From contig CM034613.1 in NCBI GenBank assembly GCA_020091685.1, positions 25,787,220 through 25,851,219 on the forward strand: a stretch of DNA of 64,000 bases, written 5' to 3'. How positions within the stretch are numbered: position 1 is the first letter of the stretch; each line of letters starts with the position of its first letter. The notes below the pieces were generated by a model. That model was not told where the DNA came from and did no database searches. It saw only the letters and a list, made by a program, of their open reading frames with translations. This DNA is from Lutjanus erythropterus. Taxonomy: Eukaryota; Chordata; Actinopteri; Lutjaniformes; Lutjanidae. The position numbers were made by a program, and so were the translations under genes. Of the stretch, positions 1 through 12,600 are shown one piece after another.

Positions 1-85
1 TAATGTAACTTTTGGATTACAGTATCAAATCTGTTGAAATGGTTTAGCCTGATGTAATGTTTGATGTTTGCTGTTGTTTGTCCAG

Positions 86-165
86 ATATTTCTTCTTTTG
101 TTGGTGCTGGTGTTTTTATTTTTGTACGCAGGCTGCAAGCGTCAGGTGGTATTAATGGAAAATAA
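86..165 (+). CDS. possible orphan terminal TM exon of an upstream Ig-type gene
   Basis: A pyrimidine-rich stretch ends in an AG at 84-85. The following frame, entered in phase 1 as in all Ig-receptor TM exons of this window, stays open for 26 codons to TAA at 163-165. It encodes a short hydrophobic run (FVGAGVFIFV) followed by two arginines and a short polar tail (LQASGGINGK). The stop overlaps an AATAAA motif. This would suit the last exon of a receptor gene lying left of the window. The hydrophobic run is short for a full TM helix, so it could also be chance or a decayed exon. Confidence 0.25.
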
Positions 166-726
166 ACTCAACAAACATATTTCATATTTTCCAGTCGTCG
201 GCGGCTGCAGAGAAGCAGGAAGCTCTGAGCAGCTTGAAGCAAAATGACATCTGTAGAAACAAGGAAGCAGCCATTTTAAAAGTTTAAAGTTAAAACTCAT
301 TACAGTTTAAACTCAGGTTTGGTGCAACTGAATTAAATTTTCATTACAGTACATTTACATCACAACACAACAGGAGAATCACACAAATATCATGCAAATC
401 ATCCATATTTTATTCTTAAAATCCTAAAAAAAAGACGTAACTCTATTCTACCTCTGTCTTCATCCTCAGCACCTCGCAATAGTCATTTTTATGATTTTGG
501 TATTTATTTTTTGCTACAGCAGCGTATGCCTGCCGCACCAGGAAAAGAAAAATGGATCAGTATCACATTATAACATGAAACATCTCACATTATCTTGTCA
601 CAAAATGGAAATATCTTTTTATTTACATGAAAATTTCTTGTTATAACATTAAAATATTTAAGATTTTCTGTTGCAGACAGTGTGAACATGTTTTAAATGT
701 TTTCACTGTCTCTTTGTTTCTTGCAG

Positions 727-3667
727 CCGCTCTGACGGTCATTCCCAACAGATCCCAGTTCTTCCAGTACGAGTCTGTGTCTCTGAGCTGTGGGCAGCAG
801 AGAAACTCTCCTGACTGGAGAATTAAGAAGAACACATCCGCACACACAAACCAAGAGTGTGTCCATACCAGGAATAAAAGAAATGAATCTGGATGCCACA
901 TTGATTCCCTTTACCCAGTGGACTCTGGAGTGTACTGGTGTGAGTCTGCAGCAGGAGAGTGCAGAGATGCTGTCAACATCACTGTGACTGGTGGGTTTAA
1001 AGTTTAAAAACTGCTGTAGTCAAATCACATGACTTCACTTTGACTCCAGTCAAATAATCAAATTCCTGATTGATTCAGATTAATCAGGAATGTGGTAACA
1101 CGTCTTCTCTTCTAGTGGACAAAAGGTTGTAAACTACCCTTAAAAAATGCCCTTTCAATCAGCAAAATGTGGTAAAATGTCCTCTAAAATACCATTCTAG
1201 TGGACAAAAAGTGGTAAAGTGCACTCTAAAGTACCCTTCAGTTTAACTAAATGTGGGAAAGTGCTCTTTATCCGTCACTACAAAAACACAAAGGTACACA
1301 AGTGTGTCTTTTTAGCTAAGTTGGTGATGGGCTAAACATTAACTAGAAAGCTATAATCAAGTTTAAGCTGTGACTTGACTTCAAACAGATCATCAATTCA
1401 TTGAGAAGACATATTGTTACTGTTAAGACTATCCAGGGCTGAGTCGACGCTGTATAACCAGTCACTACGTGAGGATGTTACTAGACTTGACTGGTTTAAA
1501 TAGCACAGACTCGACTTGATGTTCATCATTAACGCCACGTTGACTTGAAACTTGCTTGTGACTTTTGTAAATGATCATCCTACATGAGCCACAAACTATT
1601 TCCATATCTTCGTCTGTCTGTCACCCAGGTCACAGTGTGATCCTGGAGAGTCCAGTTCTTCCTGTGACGGAGGGAGACAATGTGACCCTGCGCTGTTTAA
1701 ACATGATGACCTCATCCTCCAACCTCATGACCGACTTCTTTAAAGATGGACGTCTCATCAGGAGCAGCTCTACAGGAAACGTGACCATCCACAGTCTTTC
1801 TAAATCCGATGAAGGGGTCTACAAGTGCAACATCTCTGGAGTTGGACAATCACCAGACAGCTGGCTGACTGTCAGAGGTGAGAGCTGCATTTTAGTCCAA
1901 AGAATACGACAAAAACTAAATCAAAGTTTGTGGTCAGAATTAACATTGTGAGGACGAGGTTTGAGGTGGCAAATACTCGAAGACACACCGCCGTAACATG
2001 ATGTTTCTAATTAGCTCTGCACCACAAACAGTTATAGATTGATTAATGGATAGATGTCACAATATTATTGGTTGAAATTGGTCGGTCAAGTCAAGTGAAA
2101 GTCAAGTGGCTGAAGGTTTTTTTTTTGCATATTGTTAAAAGACATTTTTCCTTACCACTTTTTTCTTATACATCTAACCTGTGTTCAGCTGACAGCTGAC
2201 AGCTGTCCTGACTGATCTTCTTGTTTCACTGCACTGAGGACAACCTGTGGTATTTCTGTTTTGAAGTAGGACGTCCTGGTACGTTTAACTACACCATTCT
2301 ACACATTCTACTTCCTGTGGTGGTGGCGTCCCTCTTGCTGGTCTCTGTGATGCTGGTCTATCTCTGGAGGAGCGACAAAGGTCAGCATGTTTTCACGTTA
2401 AAGGAAATTACCTACTCCTCTAAAGTAACTGTCAGTCTGTGAGTTTTAAAAGTAGCATTGCAAAACGGCACATCCAAAATGTATTTTTAATGATAATAAC
2501 AAAGAATTACAATTAATTATTGCATTATTTTTATTATCTAACATAATGATTCTGTAACAACTGCTGTGGCGAAGTTCAAATCAACCCCACAGTTGTTTTT
2601 TTCACCGGTGTCACCAGCACAAACACACACATGAGCACACAAACGTTATTTTGTTTGTTTCCCTAATAAATGTGAAAAAGATGCGCGTGAACGTGCCAAA
2701 TGTTTTTCACAGATGTTAAACTCAAATAGAAATGTGAACCTCACAGATCACGCGGCGCTGAGAGGTCACATGATGTCTCACGTTTCAGACAATCACACGA
2801 CCTCCTGCCGTTTGAAAGGTGACTCATCTGTGTTTTCTTGAACACCGCCCCCTTTTTTTTCCTTTAAATGGAAGAACCTCTAATTAGATTACGAGTCTGA
2901 TAAAAGAAGAAAAACTACATCTCGTTATGTCATTTTCCATCTTTTATATTTTTGTTTTGACTTTTTGATCTTTTTATGCCAATTTCATCTTGTTGTCTTT
3001 TTTGTCAAGTTACATCTTTTACATGTCCTTTATGTCTTTTTATTTTGATTTTTTCTTGTCTTCTGTCCGTCTTGTTATTTCTTTTTAGTCTGTTAGTTAC
3101 ACCTTTTATGTTATTTTTTTGTCTTGTTCCATCTTGTTTTGTCTTTTTCATCTTCTTGATGATTTGCCGTCTTGTTCTGTCTGTCTGGTTAATTCAGATG
3201 TTACCCGTGACACCGTCTGAATCAAAAGATGCTTCTCAGTAAAAGACACACAACGCTGTAAAGAGCAAAAAGACACAGTCTTTGTCTGTGGTTACTTGAG
3301 CCAACAGGATGTGGTGAGAGCAGAAACTCGTATCACTTAAATTTCTTGTTTAAAGAAAGACAGCAGGCTGCAGAGATGACAGACGTCTCAGGTATCTGAT
3401 AAACACTTTTTCATCCAAAAGTATCAGCTGTTGGCTTCCAATAATCAGATAACTAAAAGCTGAGTGTTAGTATGTACAATTTTGGAGTTTATAGCAACTG
3501 CAGTGAAAGACAGTAAGACGTGGAATAGAGACAGTCGACTGTGTCAGTTGTTAGTGAACAGGTTCCTTTTTCTGATAATCTCCTCCCCTCTGTTTTTTTC
3601 AGGGGGGCCTTCAAGTTCGGCCAACTCTACTGTTGTGTACACCGCTGGTGTTCGGTGTGAAGGCTGA
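727..3667 (+). CDS. Fc-receptor-like membrane protein, two Ig domains (5' leader not found)
   Basis: Exons read as 727-990 (Ig D1), 1629-1877 (Ig D2), 2270-2380 (TM) and 3603-3667 (tail); all junctions are GT/AG and phase 1. D1 starts LTVIPNRSQFFQYESVSLSC and ends with the DSGVYWCES Cys motif. D2 has VTLRC and DEGVYKC. Both are the short C2-type domains of the CD16/CD32/FcRL family. The TM exon gives ILHILLPVVVASLLLVSVMLVYLW, then WRSDK. The tail ends STVVYTAGVRCEG; its tyrosine sits in a V-x-Y-x-x-G context, one residue away from an ITIM (+3 should be L/V/I). No leader exon with the needed phase-1 donor was found in 1-726, so the start lies upstream or is missed. Role by family: surface receptor for immunoglobulin or another ligand on leukocytes. 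The ligand is unknown. Confidence 0.75.
1105..1275. repeat. minisatellite-like repeat, about 45-50 bp unit, in FcR-like intron
   Basis: About three to four degenerate units contain phrases such as CTTCTAGTGGACAAAA, TGTGGTAAA and TGTCCTCTAAA. The same units recur more cleanly at 53862-54072, over 50 kb away. Confidence 0.6.
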
Positions 3668-6224
3668 AACTCGACACCTGCTCAAGTGAATGGCCAAGAA
3701 ACTCATCAACCTTTTAACTTCTGACACCTTTAAAGTTTTTAAAGAAAACAGGATTTTTCATTGCTATCATTTCTCAGGGATCTGTGTACTTTTATATTTT
3801 ATCATTTTGACTGAGTTTGAGTGCTAAAAATATTTTGCTTCTCAGTGGAATACCCTCCAGGTGCACCTCTCCCTTTACCGATAAATCATATTTTGTTTGA
3901 ATTTTTGTTATCCTGCGCACCTGAGCAGCATCAAGTGAAAAACTGCGCACATAACCAGTGAGGGGTTCGATTTCGAGCTGCCAGAAAACTGGGATATTCA
4001 AGTGTGATGCAGACTCACAGCTGAGACAAAGAGACAAACATGAGAAAGGGAGCGTGTGAATATGGTCGGAAATGTTGATGTGATATAAACTTTATTTGAT
4101 CATGAAGCCTGATGTCACGATGTACTTTTTAACACTGAAGCCTGGAGACTGAATGAATTTTCATTGCTCTCACAATTTCATTACACAAAACACCTAAAAA
4201 AAACGAAAACATAATATGCACATTCTTTTAGAAAACCCGTCTTGAAATCAGGTAAGGTCGCTTGCATTCTTGCAAACAGTTTGAACAGAAGCGAGCCACC
4301 CAGTGACCACCGTCTCTAGACAGTCTGTCCTCACCAGAAAAATGCGCCTGTTCGCCGTAAGTGCAAGCAGCTTATTCCGACTGATATGTCCATTTATACT
4401 GTTAGTTCTTTAGTTCTGATATAACTGATGCTACAGTGGCGTCTACGCTGACCTCCTCAGGAGCCGCCATTGTTTGTTCGAGACGAGCCGTTCTACAGAT
4501 GCTTCTCGCTGTCCTCACACCTAAAACCACGCCTGTAGCTGCCAGTACACTGATTGGCTGCACCACTTTAGCTTGAATGGTGACGGCTACTGACAAGCCT
4601 ACCTCCCTTACATTTTTTATTAAAAACACACCTTACCAGAAACAACTCACTGCCCTCATTTGTAGCACATGGTGTCACCGACCCAATATGAAGGGACGCC
4701 CTTAGGACTCTTCAAAGGTGGGAGATTATCCTCCACTGCGGCACGCTGGGCACCTCACAGCCAGGTGCTCTGGTTTCACTCACCATCAAAACCATGTCCG
4801 CTGCTCCTGATACCAGGACGGGTTAAATGCAGAGACTAAATCACTAAAATGATTAAAATATCTTTACAGAATGTGAAAGGTGGCTGACAGACAAATCCTC
4901 TGTTATGGAAAGTCAGAAACACTTAAAGATGTTCAGCACATATAAATAAACTGCATCTTAACTTGTGTCTGATCTTTCACAAACTTGTTTCAATCTGAAT
5001 TTAATGTCTCCTGATAAATCAAGAATTTATGAATTCAAATATTGTTCACATCAAATGTTTGACCGCTGGGAATAAAATGTCTCCTACTGCACTCACAGGT
5101 TCATTCTCTATGTATTTGTGCCGAAGGTTTAAAGTTTTTACACAGTGGCTCCGTATTGTAATCATACTTGTTGTATAAGTCAAAGTTTAGGATGATTCTT
5201 TTTTCAGTTTCTCATCAGTTTTATACAGACAGACTCTGATGACTTTGAGGAAGAATGATGATGAGGACATCTATGTCTTAACAGCCGAGACCTTCAGTTA
5301 CTGTTTGTGTGAGAATATGTGTAATTTGTGGAATAAATACCATTTCTTCTGAATTTCTGTAGGATTTGTATGTTTGATATTATGGTAAAAATATCAGATT
5401 ATCTTCATTATGATTGAACACAGTCATGTAGTCATTAAACCCCTGTTTGTTTATTGTTCATGGGTGAGTCACTCAACTTTAATGTGGTGCAGTACCAAAC
5501 ATGGTCAGTAGGTTTCACCATCTCACCATGAGGGGGTTCTGCATCCAGTGTTTGGACTCTAGTTTACTTTCTCAGAATGAGAGCAACAAGAGCTGAGTGA
5601 AGTAGAGCAGGTGCCCTCTTTAAACAAGTGGCATAATATTGTTACAACCTAAACAAACTTAAAGACTCTGAAAAAATTATCTCATCAATCAAACATATCG
5701 TGAGTGACTGAATTGAAAAGATTATGTGCTAAACTCTTAATAATCCCTTTAAATTTTTTTTCCAAGTTTATTTTTTTTTTTTTTACTTTGCTATAAATAT
5801 GTGTATCATGTTAAAAAGCTAACAGTGAAAAATCCTTGATAAACTCGCAGCATAATGTAATCCAAGTGGTCTGAGACAAATCCAAACGGTGACTGGAAAC
5901 TTTGGTGAAAACTTTGGGAATGAGACTCAATAATCAACTGTTATTATTAAATATATATAAATGTATGTAAATTAAATATATTACATTAAGTTACACTAAG
6001 TTAAATTAATATATATATATATATATATATATATTAGCATGTGATTTGTTGTAGTCTGTTTTCAGTGTTTAGAATTTTCAGGAACGTTCCAACCCGTACA
6101 GTGCGTCATGAAGATTACGTTTCTCTTTCGTCACGGGAGGGGCCACGCTGTTAGCATTAGCTAGATATAATAACCGCTAATCAGTTGGTGGCGGTAATGC
6201 ACCATAACGTTGTTTGCCAACCGC
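3668..6224. other. intergenic, repeat-rich
   Basis: No convincing gene. The region holds 3'UTR candidate sequence of the first receptor gene, then sequence around 3815-4300 that resembles 14740-15180 in patches. A dispersed repeat at about 4400-4630 recurs inverted near 10240-10400. An (AT)n tract lies at 6009-6034. Confidence 0.5.
4400..4545 (-). repeat. dispersed repeat, inverted copy near 10.3 kb
   Basis: Read on the minus strand, this stretch matches the + strand at about 10270-10385 over phrases such as GACAGCGAGAAGCATC, CTCGAACAAA and ATGGCGGCTC. A short open frame here (MAAPEEVSVDATVASV) is only partly kept in the other copy, so I read it as a mobile-element remnant and not a gene. 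Confidence 0.55.
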
Positions 6225-6347
6225 TATAAAACACCACGAAGAAGACGAAGAAGAAGAAGAAGAAGAAGAAGAAGAAGAAGAAGAAGAAGAAGAAGAAGAA
6301 GAAGGAGAAGGAGAAGGAGAAGAAGAAGAAGAAGAAGAAGAAGAAGA
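6170..6347. repeat. (GAA)n microsatellite with a GGCGGTAATGCACC-type repeat head
   Basis: The stretch at about 6186-6235 (GGTGGCGGTAATGCACC then GCCAACCGC) runs straight into about 110 bp of GAA units (6237-6347) with a few GGA interruptions. From memory this head-plus-(GAA)n arrangement is a widespread repeat type in fish, so the tract is probably the tail of an inserted element. A TATAAA lies at 6225-6230. The tract ends about 145 bp before the start codon of the next gene. Confidence 0.6.
6225..6230 (+). promoter_or_regulatory. possible TATA box of the V-only receptor gene
   Basis: TATAAA about 265 bp before the ATG at 6493. If used, transcription would begin inside the (GAA)n tract and put the microsatellite in the 5'UTR. 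It may instead be only part of the repeat head. Confidence 0.25.
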
Positions 6348-6492
6348 GCAGTAGCAGAGAGCGAAGGCGACAAGATGTAACCTCGTAAAAGCGTTTGTGT
6401 CCGTGTCACACCGAGGCTGAAGAGGAAATCTGCGGGTAGAAACAGCTGTTGACGCTGCGAACGTCGTTTTTTTGTGTCCTGGGTTTCTACAA

Positions 6493-9400
6493 ATGTCCTT
6501 CCTGTTTGGATTGATCTGGATTCTGTCATGTCATTCCAGCCCGGAAGTTTGGGCATCTAATGAAGGTAAGGCCGTGCTTTTCACTGCTAATAAAGGTCAA
6601 ATGTTTAATTCTGATATCTAACTACACCATAGCAAATCACAAAATGAAAACGATACACGGAAACGTGGCAAGTTTAAATACCCGCTTTTCTGACGTCACC
6701 TGTTGAATAACTGCTGTTGTTTTTAGCCTGTTTCACGTTAATTAGAGGTCAAATTAATGCCGAATGGTCGCCGAATTAGTTAGTGTTTGTTTATGAGTCG
6801 TAAGACGTCTTTAAAAATCTTGTAGAAGGAGTGGATGAGTATATCGTTTAAATTCAGCAAGATGTTAATGGAGTTCAATGGACATGGAGGTCCAGTCGCC
6901 ATGAGTAAGGCCTGGGCTGTAACTAATGTAAATAACATCGAGGTAGTTTTATTGGGGCGTTGCCTTACTGGAATTGTTTTTTCTTTTTTAGGGCACTCTG
7001 CAGCTATTAATAGATTATAAATCACTTGTGAAGTGAATCGTCTATTATTTTGATCAAAGATTAATGATTTTGAGTCCTTTTTTTGTGACCAAGGTTTTAT
7101 TGTTTTTCCTTCTTTCACTTTGGAGATTACAATTCACATAAACAAGTCAAAAAAACAGTACAGATATCTTTGTGCTCATGACATGCATCAATGCACTGAA
7201 ATACATCACTTATTAAAATAACGAGAAAAAAATAAAATAAAATAACATAAAATAAACAATAATACATTTTGAGTCATTTTTTGAAGGAAGATTCTCTGAT
7301 TTCAGCATCTTAAATGTGAATATTTTCTGTTTCTACACTCCCCTCTGACAGTAATCTGAATATTTTTGAATTTAGGACGTCATCTTGAACTTTTGGGAAA
7401 CTCTTTTCACCATTTTCTGATATTTGATAGAACAGACTAATCAAGTGTTCAAGAAAATGATTGACAGATTAAACAATCATGAAAATGATCCGTAGTTGTA
7501 GCCTTGATATCGACCGATATTCTTAATGCAGATTATAATATACAATATAGACATAAACACACACTTTGTCATATTAGATATTATATTATGTTTTTATCAA
7601 AACTGAATTAAAATTAAGCATAAAATATCCACAAAATGCTGCCTAGTAAGCTACAAATAGATAAGAATTTTCATGCAACACATATGCCAGTGTTGATATA
7701 AACTGTTATAACTGTGTTTGGTCAATATTGGGCCGATAACATGAGTTGACTGATATATATGTCGGGCTGCAGATCTTGTTTCAAATATCAGTTCATCTGT
7801 TGATCATTTTCTCCATTAATCAGTTGCATAATGGAAATAATTAGTCTGATATGGTAAATATTTAAATAAATAGGCACTGTAGTGAGTTTGTGATTATTTG
7901 GCTACAGATTTCTCTGTCTAGCATTTACTGTGTAAGACTACTGATCTCTTACTGAAACCAACATAACCACTGCACTTTATTTATTTCTTAATTTATCTGA
8001 AACATGTAATTGACAAACGGCAACATTAACATACAACAACATGCTGATTTTCAATTTACTTCATTAATAAAATAAGATACAGATATGTGGATTTGCAATT
8101 AATAGGATTAAATTGATAATGTAATATTTGTTTTGATGGAAATATTTTAAAATGTTAAACAATTTATTACAATAAATTATAATAATAAACAATGGGAAAT
8201 GACTGAATATTTATCGTTCTATCTGAGTACAGAGGCACAGAAAGATGAGTGTTGGTTGAAAGCAGCAAATCAGATTTGAAGACTTAAATTTTTCCTCTGT
8301 TTTCCAGGTCAGCCTCGTGTGATTGGGCCATCTCAACCAATCGTGGCTGCGCCAGGTGATGATGTCATCCTGCCATGCCACCTCGAGCCCAGGCACAACG
8401 TGGAGGAGGGCACGGTGGAGTGGTCGAACTCCGACCTCAAGCCCGACCCCTTGGATCCTCTGGGCCGGGTCGACTTTGTGCACCTGTACAGGGATGGGCG
8501 ACACGTCGTGGAGGCGCAGCTGTCGTCGTACATCGGGAGAACGGATCTGTTCGCGGACGGCCTGAGGCATGGGAACATATCACTCAGGATCAGGAACGTG
8601 ACGCTTGAAGATGGAGGGAGATACAGATGTTTCATTCCAAAGTTAAACAGCAAAGTGAAGGAATCAATCTTTCGTCTTATCGTTGGTTAGTACATAGATG
8701 TTGTCTCTTAGATGTCACGATACCAGAAATTTACTCATCATGACTCGTGATGGGGAAAATACTCGGTTCTTAGATTTTATTATTTTCAATTTAAACCATT
8801 GATTTGCAACCTTTGATTGATGAGAGGAAAAACGAGTCAATTCTGCCTAAATGCACTTAGTTTGTCTCATTAAACTTGAATTTTTGAGTTTTAGAAACTT
8901 GAAAAAATGTTTTTCAGAAATGATTTAGTAAACTCATTGAAGTGAATAATGGTTAATATTTAAATATTTTCAATTAAAACCGTTTAAGCACCCAGATAAT
9001 GACAAATCAGTTTCACAGCTAACTGTGAACAATTTTTGAAATATTATAAACTTCAAAGTTTCAACTTGAGCAGCTGCAGACATGTATATCTGTAGGATTT
9101 TTGTTGAGAGCTTATATGACCGTCGGCTTGTAACTGCTGTTGTTTTTTTTACATATTGTATTTCAGATGTTCTGTTTTTTTTTTCCCCAGATCCAAACGT
9201 TAAAACCTCAACAACAACAACGCCGCTGCTGCATCACACCACTGTCCAACCTCCAGGTCCGAAGGATGAGACCAAAGGTAAAGGCGAGAAAACCATTCAG
9301 CTCTTTGAGGAGGAAACAAAAAGTCTTAAAATAAAGAGTTAAAATATTAGTGCTTCTCAGAAAAATGATACTGAACCGTGCTTATATTTGTGTGTGGCTT

Positions 9401-9665
9401 TTGTCTGTGCTTTTCTTCACATCAGGTGTTCGGTCCCGTCTGGTCTTACTGGTCATTATCGTCTTACTGATCCTGATCCTGATCCTGATCCTGGGAGTAG
9501 CTTTTTGCTTAAATAAAAGGGACCAAAAAAATGTGAGTCAGAAAGAAACAAGCCTATTGTTGCTTTTTGTTATGTAACTGATTATTAACTAACGCACAAC
9601 TGTCCCTCCAGCTTCTGAAGGGTGAAGACACCACAAGGGAATCAAGTCTTGCTGAGGACGTGTGA
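6493..9665 (+). CDS. MOG/butyrophilin-like receptor, single IgV domain
   Basis: Five exons: 6493-6565 (leader), 8308-8685 (IgV), 9191-9277 (stalk), 9426-9532 (TM), 9612-9665 (tail); the sum gives 232 residues. The leader is MSFLFGLIWILSCHSSPEVWA. The V domain has the B7/BTN/MOG hallmarks: VIGPSQPIVAAPGDDVILPC, VEWSNSDL and GGRYRCFIP. It carries an insertion after the Trp strand (DPLDPLGRVDFVHL) compared with the other V domains here. The Thr/Pro-rich stalk (KTSTTTTPLLHHTT) is a likely O-glycosylation site. The TM exon contains four tandem CTGATC units giving (LI)n. The tail is short and has no tyrosine. No IgC or B30.2 was found. It sits among Fc-receptor-like genes. Family role: modulation of lymphocyte activation at the cell surface; ligand unknown. 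Confidence 0.8.
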
Positions 9666-12600
9666 TCAAGGGAATAAACACTGGACATGGATGTTAGTCT
9701 CATCAGGGATTTAAACCAGCAGCATGTTCAGCCACAAGTGAATCAACTGGATCAGCAGGACTGATGGACTTTGGAGATCAAGATTGATTTCATCGTCCCA
9801 CTGGGTCGCCCATTCCATAGCCATAAAAAACAACATACATACATGTGCAATATACATAAAAGGTTCTAAAAACACTGGACATAAAAGAGCAAACATATCA
9901 GCAATAATAATACAAACACAGGAGAACCCTGTCTAAAGATTCGAGAGCAGTATTACAGCATTACGAATGTTTTTTTTTAACACACTGAACCTTAAAATTG
10001 AAGACAGACAGATAGAACATATATGGTAAGTTAGGGTGCTTGTGTAAAACATGTTTTCTGTCTTTAGTTAGGATAAGAACTTCTGGCCTCTTTCACTGAC
10101 ATGTGTTTAGACGTTTCCTTACTGTGCACACGAAAAAAAGTTACCTTGGAGGGCAGCTAGATTCGTGAGAATCCATCTTGACAGGCTTCAAGTTATCTGT
10201 TCACACCAAAAGTAGGAGCCAGTCAACATCGTAGAAGGGACTATTGGCATCTTTGGTTGTGGTTTTATTTACAATGACAGCGAGAAGCATCCGTGGAAAT
10301 GACTCGAACAAATGATGGCGGCTCTTGAAGAGGTCAGCGCAGACACTGTGATATCCTCAGTTATGTCAGAACACACGACACTGAAGTGTTTTCTCCATGG
10401 AAATGATGTGTTTGCTCTGTTGGCCTGTGTTCAACATGATGACAGATGATTCATCCAATCCAGCGCCAAGTGCCATGTGACAGTGCCTGCCCTCTGCTGA
10501 AGTTTCTACCACCTGACGTGTCAGGTTACAAAATAAGTGCATCCGCCAATTTATGACATGTGCTCACCAGCCAAGTTTGTTCCCACTGCCATTCAAATAT
10601 TAGTGACTCAGTCATTTTGAACTGACTCTTGCCTGCCTGCACTCAGTTGACCCGTGGTGTAACTTCATCACTCAGCTGCTTACTGACTCACACTGCTACC
10701 AAGAAACATTCACATACACTCCTGCAGTCCAGCCAAAAATAGGTTTTGCCAAAGTGGGAGTGTCATATTCTACTGGTTGAACCAGAACTACTTTGGTGGA
10801 AAAAGACTAATGAAGGCGTGTTACGGAGTTTGTACTTCAGTGAAAACACACTACAGAACTCAAGCTGCAGTTGTCTGGCACATTCAGAGTAGAGCTTTAA
10901 TCAAAAATTCTCTCTGAACCCAACCCTCATCAGCATTTTTCAGCCCAAACGCGATTACAAGCCAGCATTTTTCTTAATAAGCTTCCCACAATGCACCAAA
11001 CAGTAGGCAGTGACTGTGAATAATAATAATAACAATAATAACAGTAATAATAATACAGCCTGAACCCGATGTGAGCCTGTGAAGTATGTGAGCAATAAAG
11101 CCCGACCTGAACCCGTCGTGTGGCGTTTGGTCCGGGCACAGATCTCAGGCTCTGAGTCAGAGCTCAGGCTGGTTGTTGGTACCGAACACCTTTAAGGTAT
11201 CGACTGAAATAACCCAGCGCCAAGTAGGTTCAGACCTCCTCCAGTTGAACCACACCAGCACTCAAACCTTTTGATACCAAGATCGACGAAATCATGACCG
11301 TTTGCACGGTTTCGCTCAAAGCCAATCACCGCAAGTGTTCTTCATTTTACAGTTTTTCCTCGGGTTCTGAAAACTTTAAACAAAACTGAAAAGACTCAGC
11401 CGTTTTGTCAAACCGCCTCAAATCTCTTGCAAAACTCAACTACAAGTTCTCTTCTCTCAGAACTCATTCTTTCCACTATTACAATACACGCAGCTAACAT
11501 ACAAACTTTTTCCAGGGCATCAGTTTTAACACAAAGCACTACAGTTTATTTTTGTTTTGCCTCAAGAGGCCTCACTATAATTTATTGTTTTCTTGTGACT
11601 TATTTGCTGTTTACTGTTGTTTGCTGTTGTAGGTGACTTGTCATAGAGAAACTGTTTCCATATTATATGATGCAATAAATACCTGCAGTATTTGCACTAA
11701 TTCACACAGTGAGAAACTTCACAGTAAGAAAATCCTCCAGCTGTTTTTTTGGCTTGATGATGAAATTAACACACAAAGTGACTGTGCATGTTCAGTCAGA
11801 GCTGCTGTAATTTCATTAGAAACATCATCTTCTTTCTTTTCCTCCTGCTGCTGCTCCTTTTTCCATCCAACATAGTCGAGGTCATCGGAGGCCTCTTTTA
11901 TTCTGCGGCAGCTGATCGGAGCGTCTCTGCCAGTCGAGTTTGAAGAAGTGAGACATGTAGAAGACCACGTCAGTAACTAGGCATTTTAAAGGACAAAGGG
12001 AGCAAAAAGCATCCAAAGTGCTCTAAATCTTTTCTCATCCTTGTGCTGTTTTCGTCACTTTACCGACCCAAAAAGTGCGTATTTGACGTCCTGACAAATC
12101 CTCTCTTAAAGTGCCTTTGGAGAGGGCATCTGTTCCTCACTGTAGCTATGCATCTGTACTTTCAGTGTTGCATTGCTCATTTAATTTAGAAGAATGTGTC
12201 TATAAAAGGTGAAAATAGTTTGTATGTGAAAAATATCTCTTGCACTTAAAGCTTTTATAAAGATTTATCTTTTAGTGTGATGCTGTTAAAGCGCTGTAAT
12301 AGTCTCTCCGAGATTAAATGGAAGTACATTTGTGTTTTTTGTATGTCTGTTTCTGTTGTCGCACTTCATTACATTCAGATGTTACATATTTATGATGCTG
12401 TGTTTAAATCGATTGTTACGTGAGTACAAGTCGAATAAATGATCTTTTCAAATCCTGTGATTTAATGTGTCTCCTGTCTCTTTGCATTATAGTGAAGCTG
12501 AGTGTGAATCCCTGCAGCTCCTCTCTGACCCCGAGACCTGAGTCCCTGACCTTTGACTTCCAAACTCTTCTCTCATGATAAATACCAGACTAACAGATGA

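Noticed and set aside
2976-3242. hydrophobic + strand frame
   Set aside because: T-rich intron sequence with repeated CTTTTTGTC phrases; no splice signals or family match. It looks like a decayed simple repeat.
4402-4629. minus-strand open frame with MAAPEEVSVDATVASV
   Set aside because: Matches a dispersed repeat whose inverted copy near 10.3 kb does not keep the full frame; more likely element debris than a gene.
6224-6556. minus-strand frame with a long leucine run
   Set aside because: The leucines are the antisense of the (GAA)n microsatellite; not a TM protein.
8333-8653. long minus-strand and alternative-frame readings over the V exon
   Set aside because: Shadows of the GC-rich IgV exon at 8308-8685, whose frame has the Cys, Trp and YRC landmarks.
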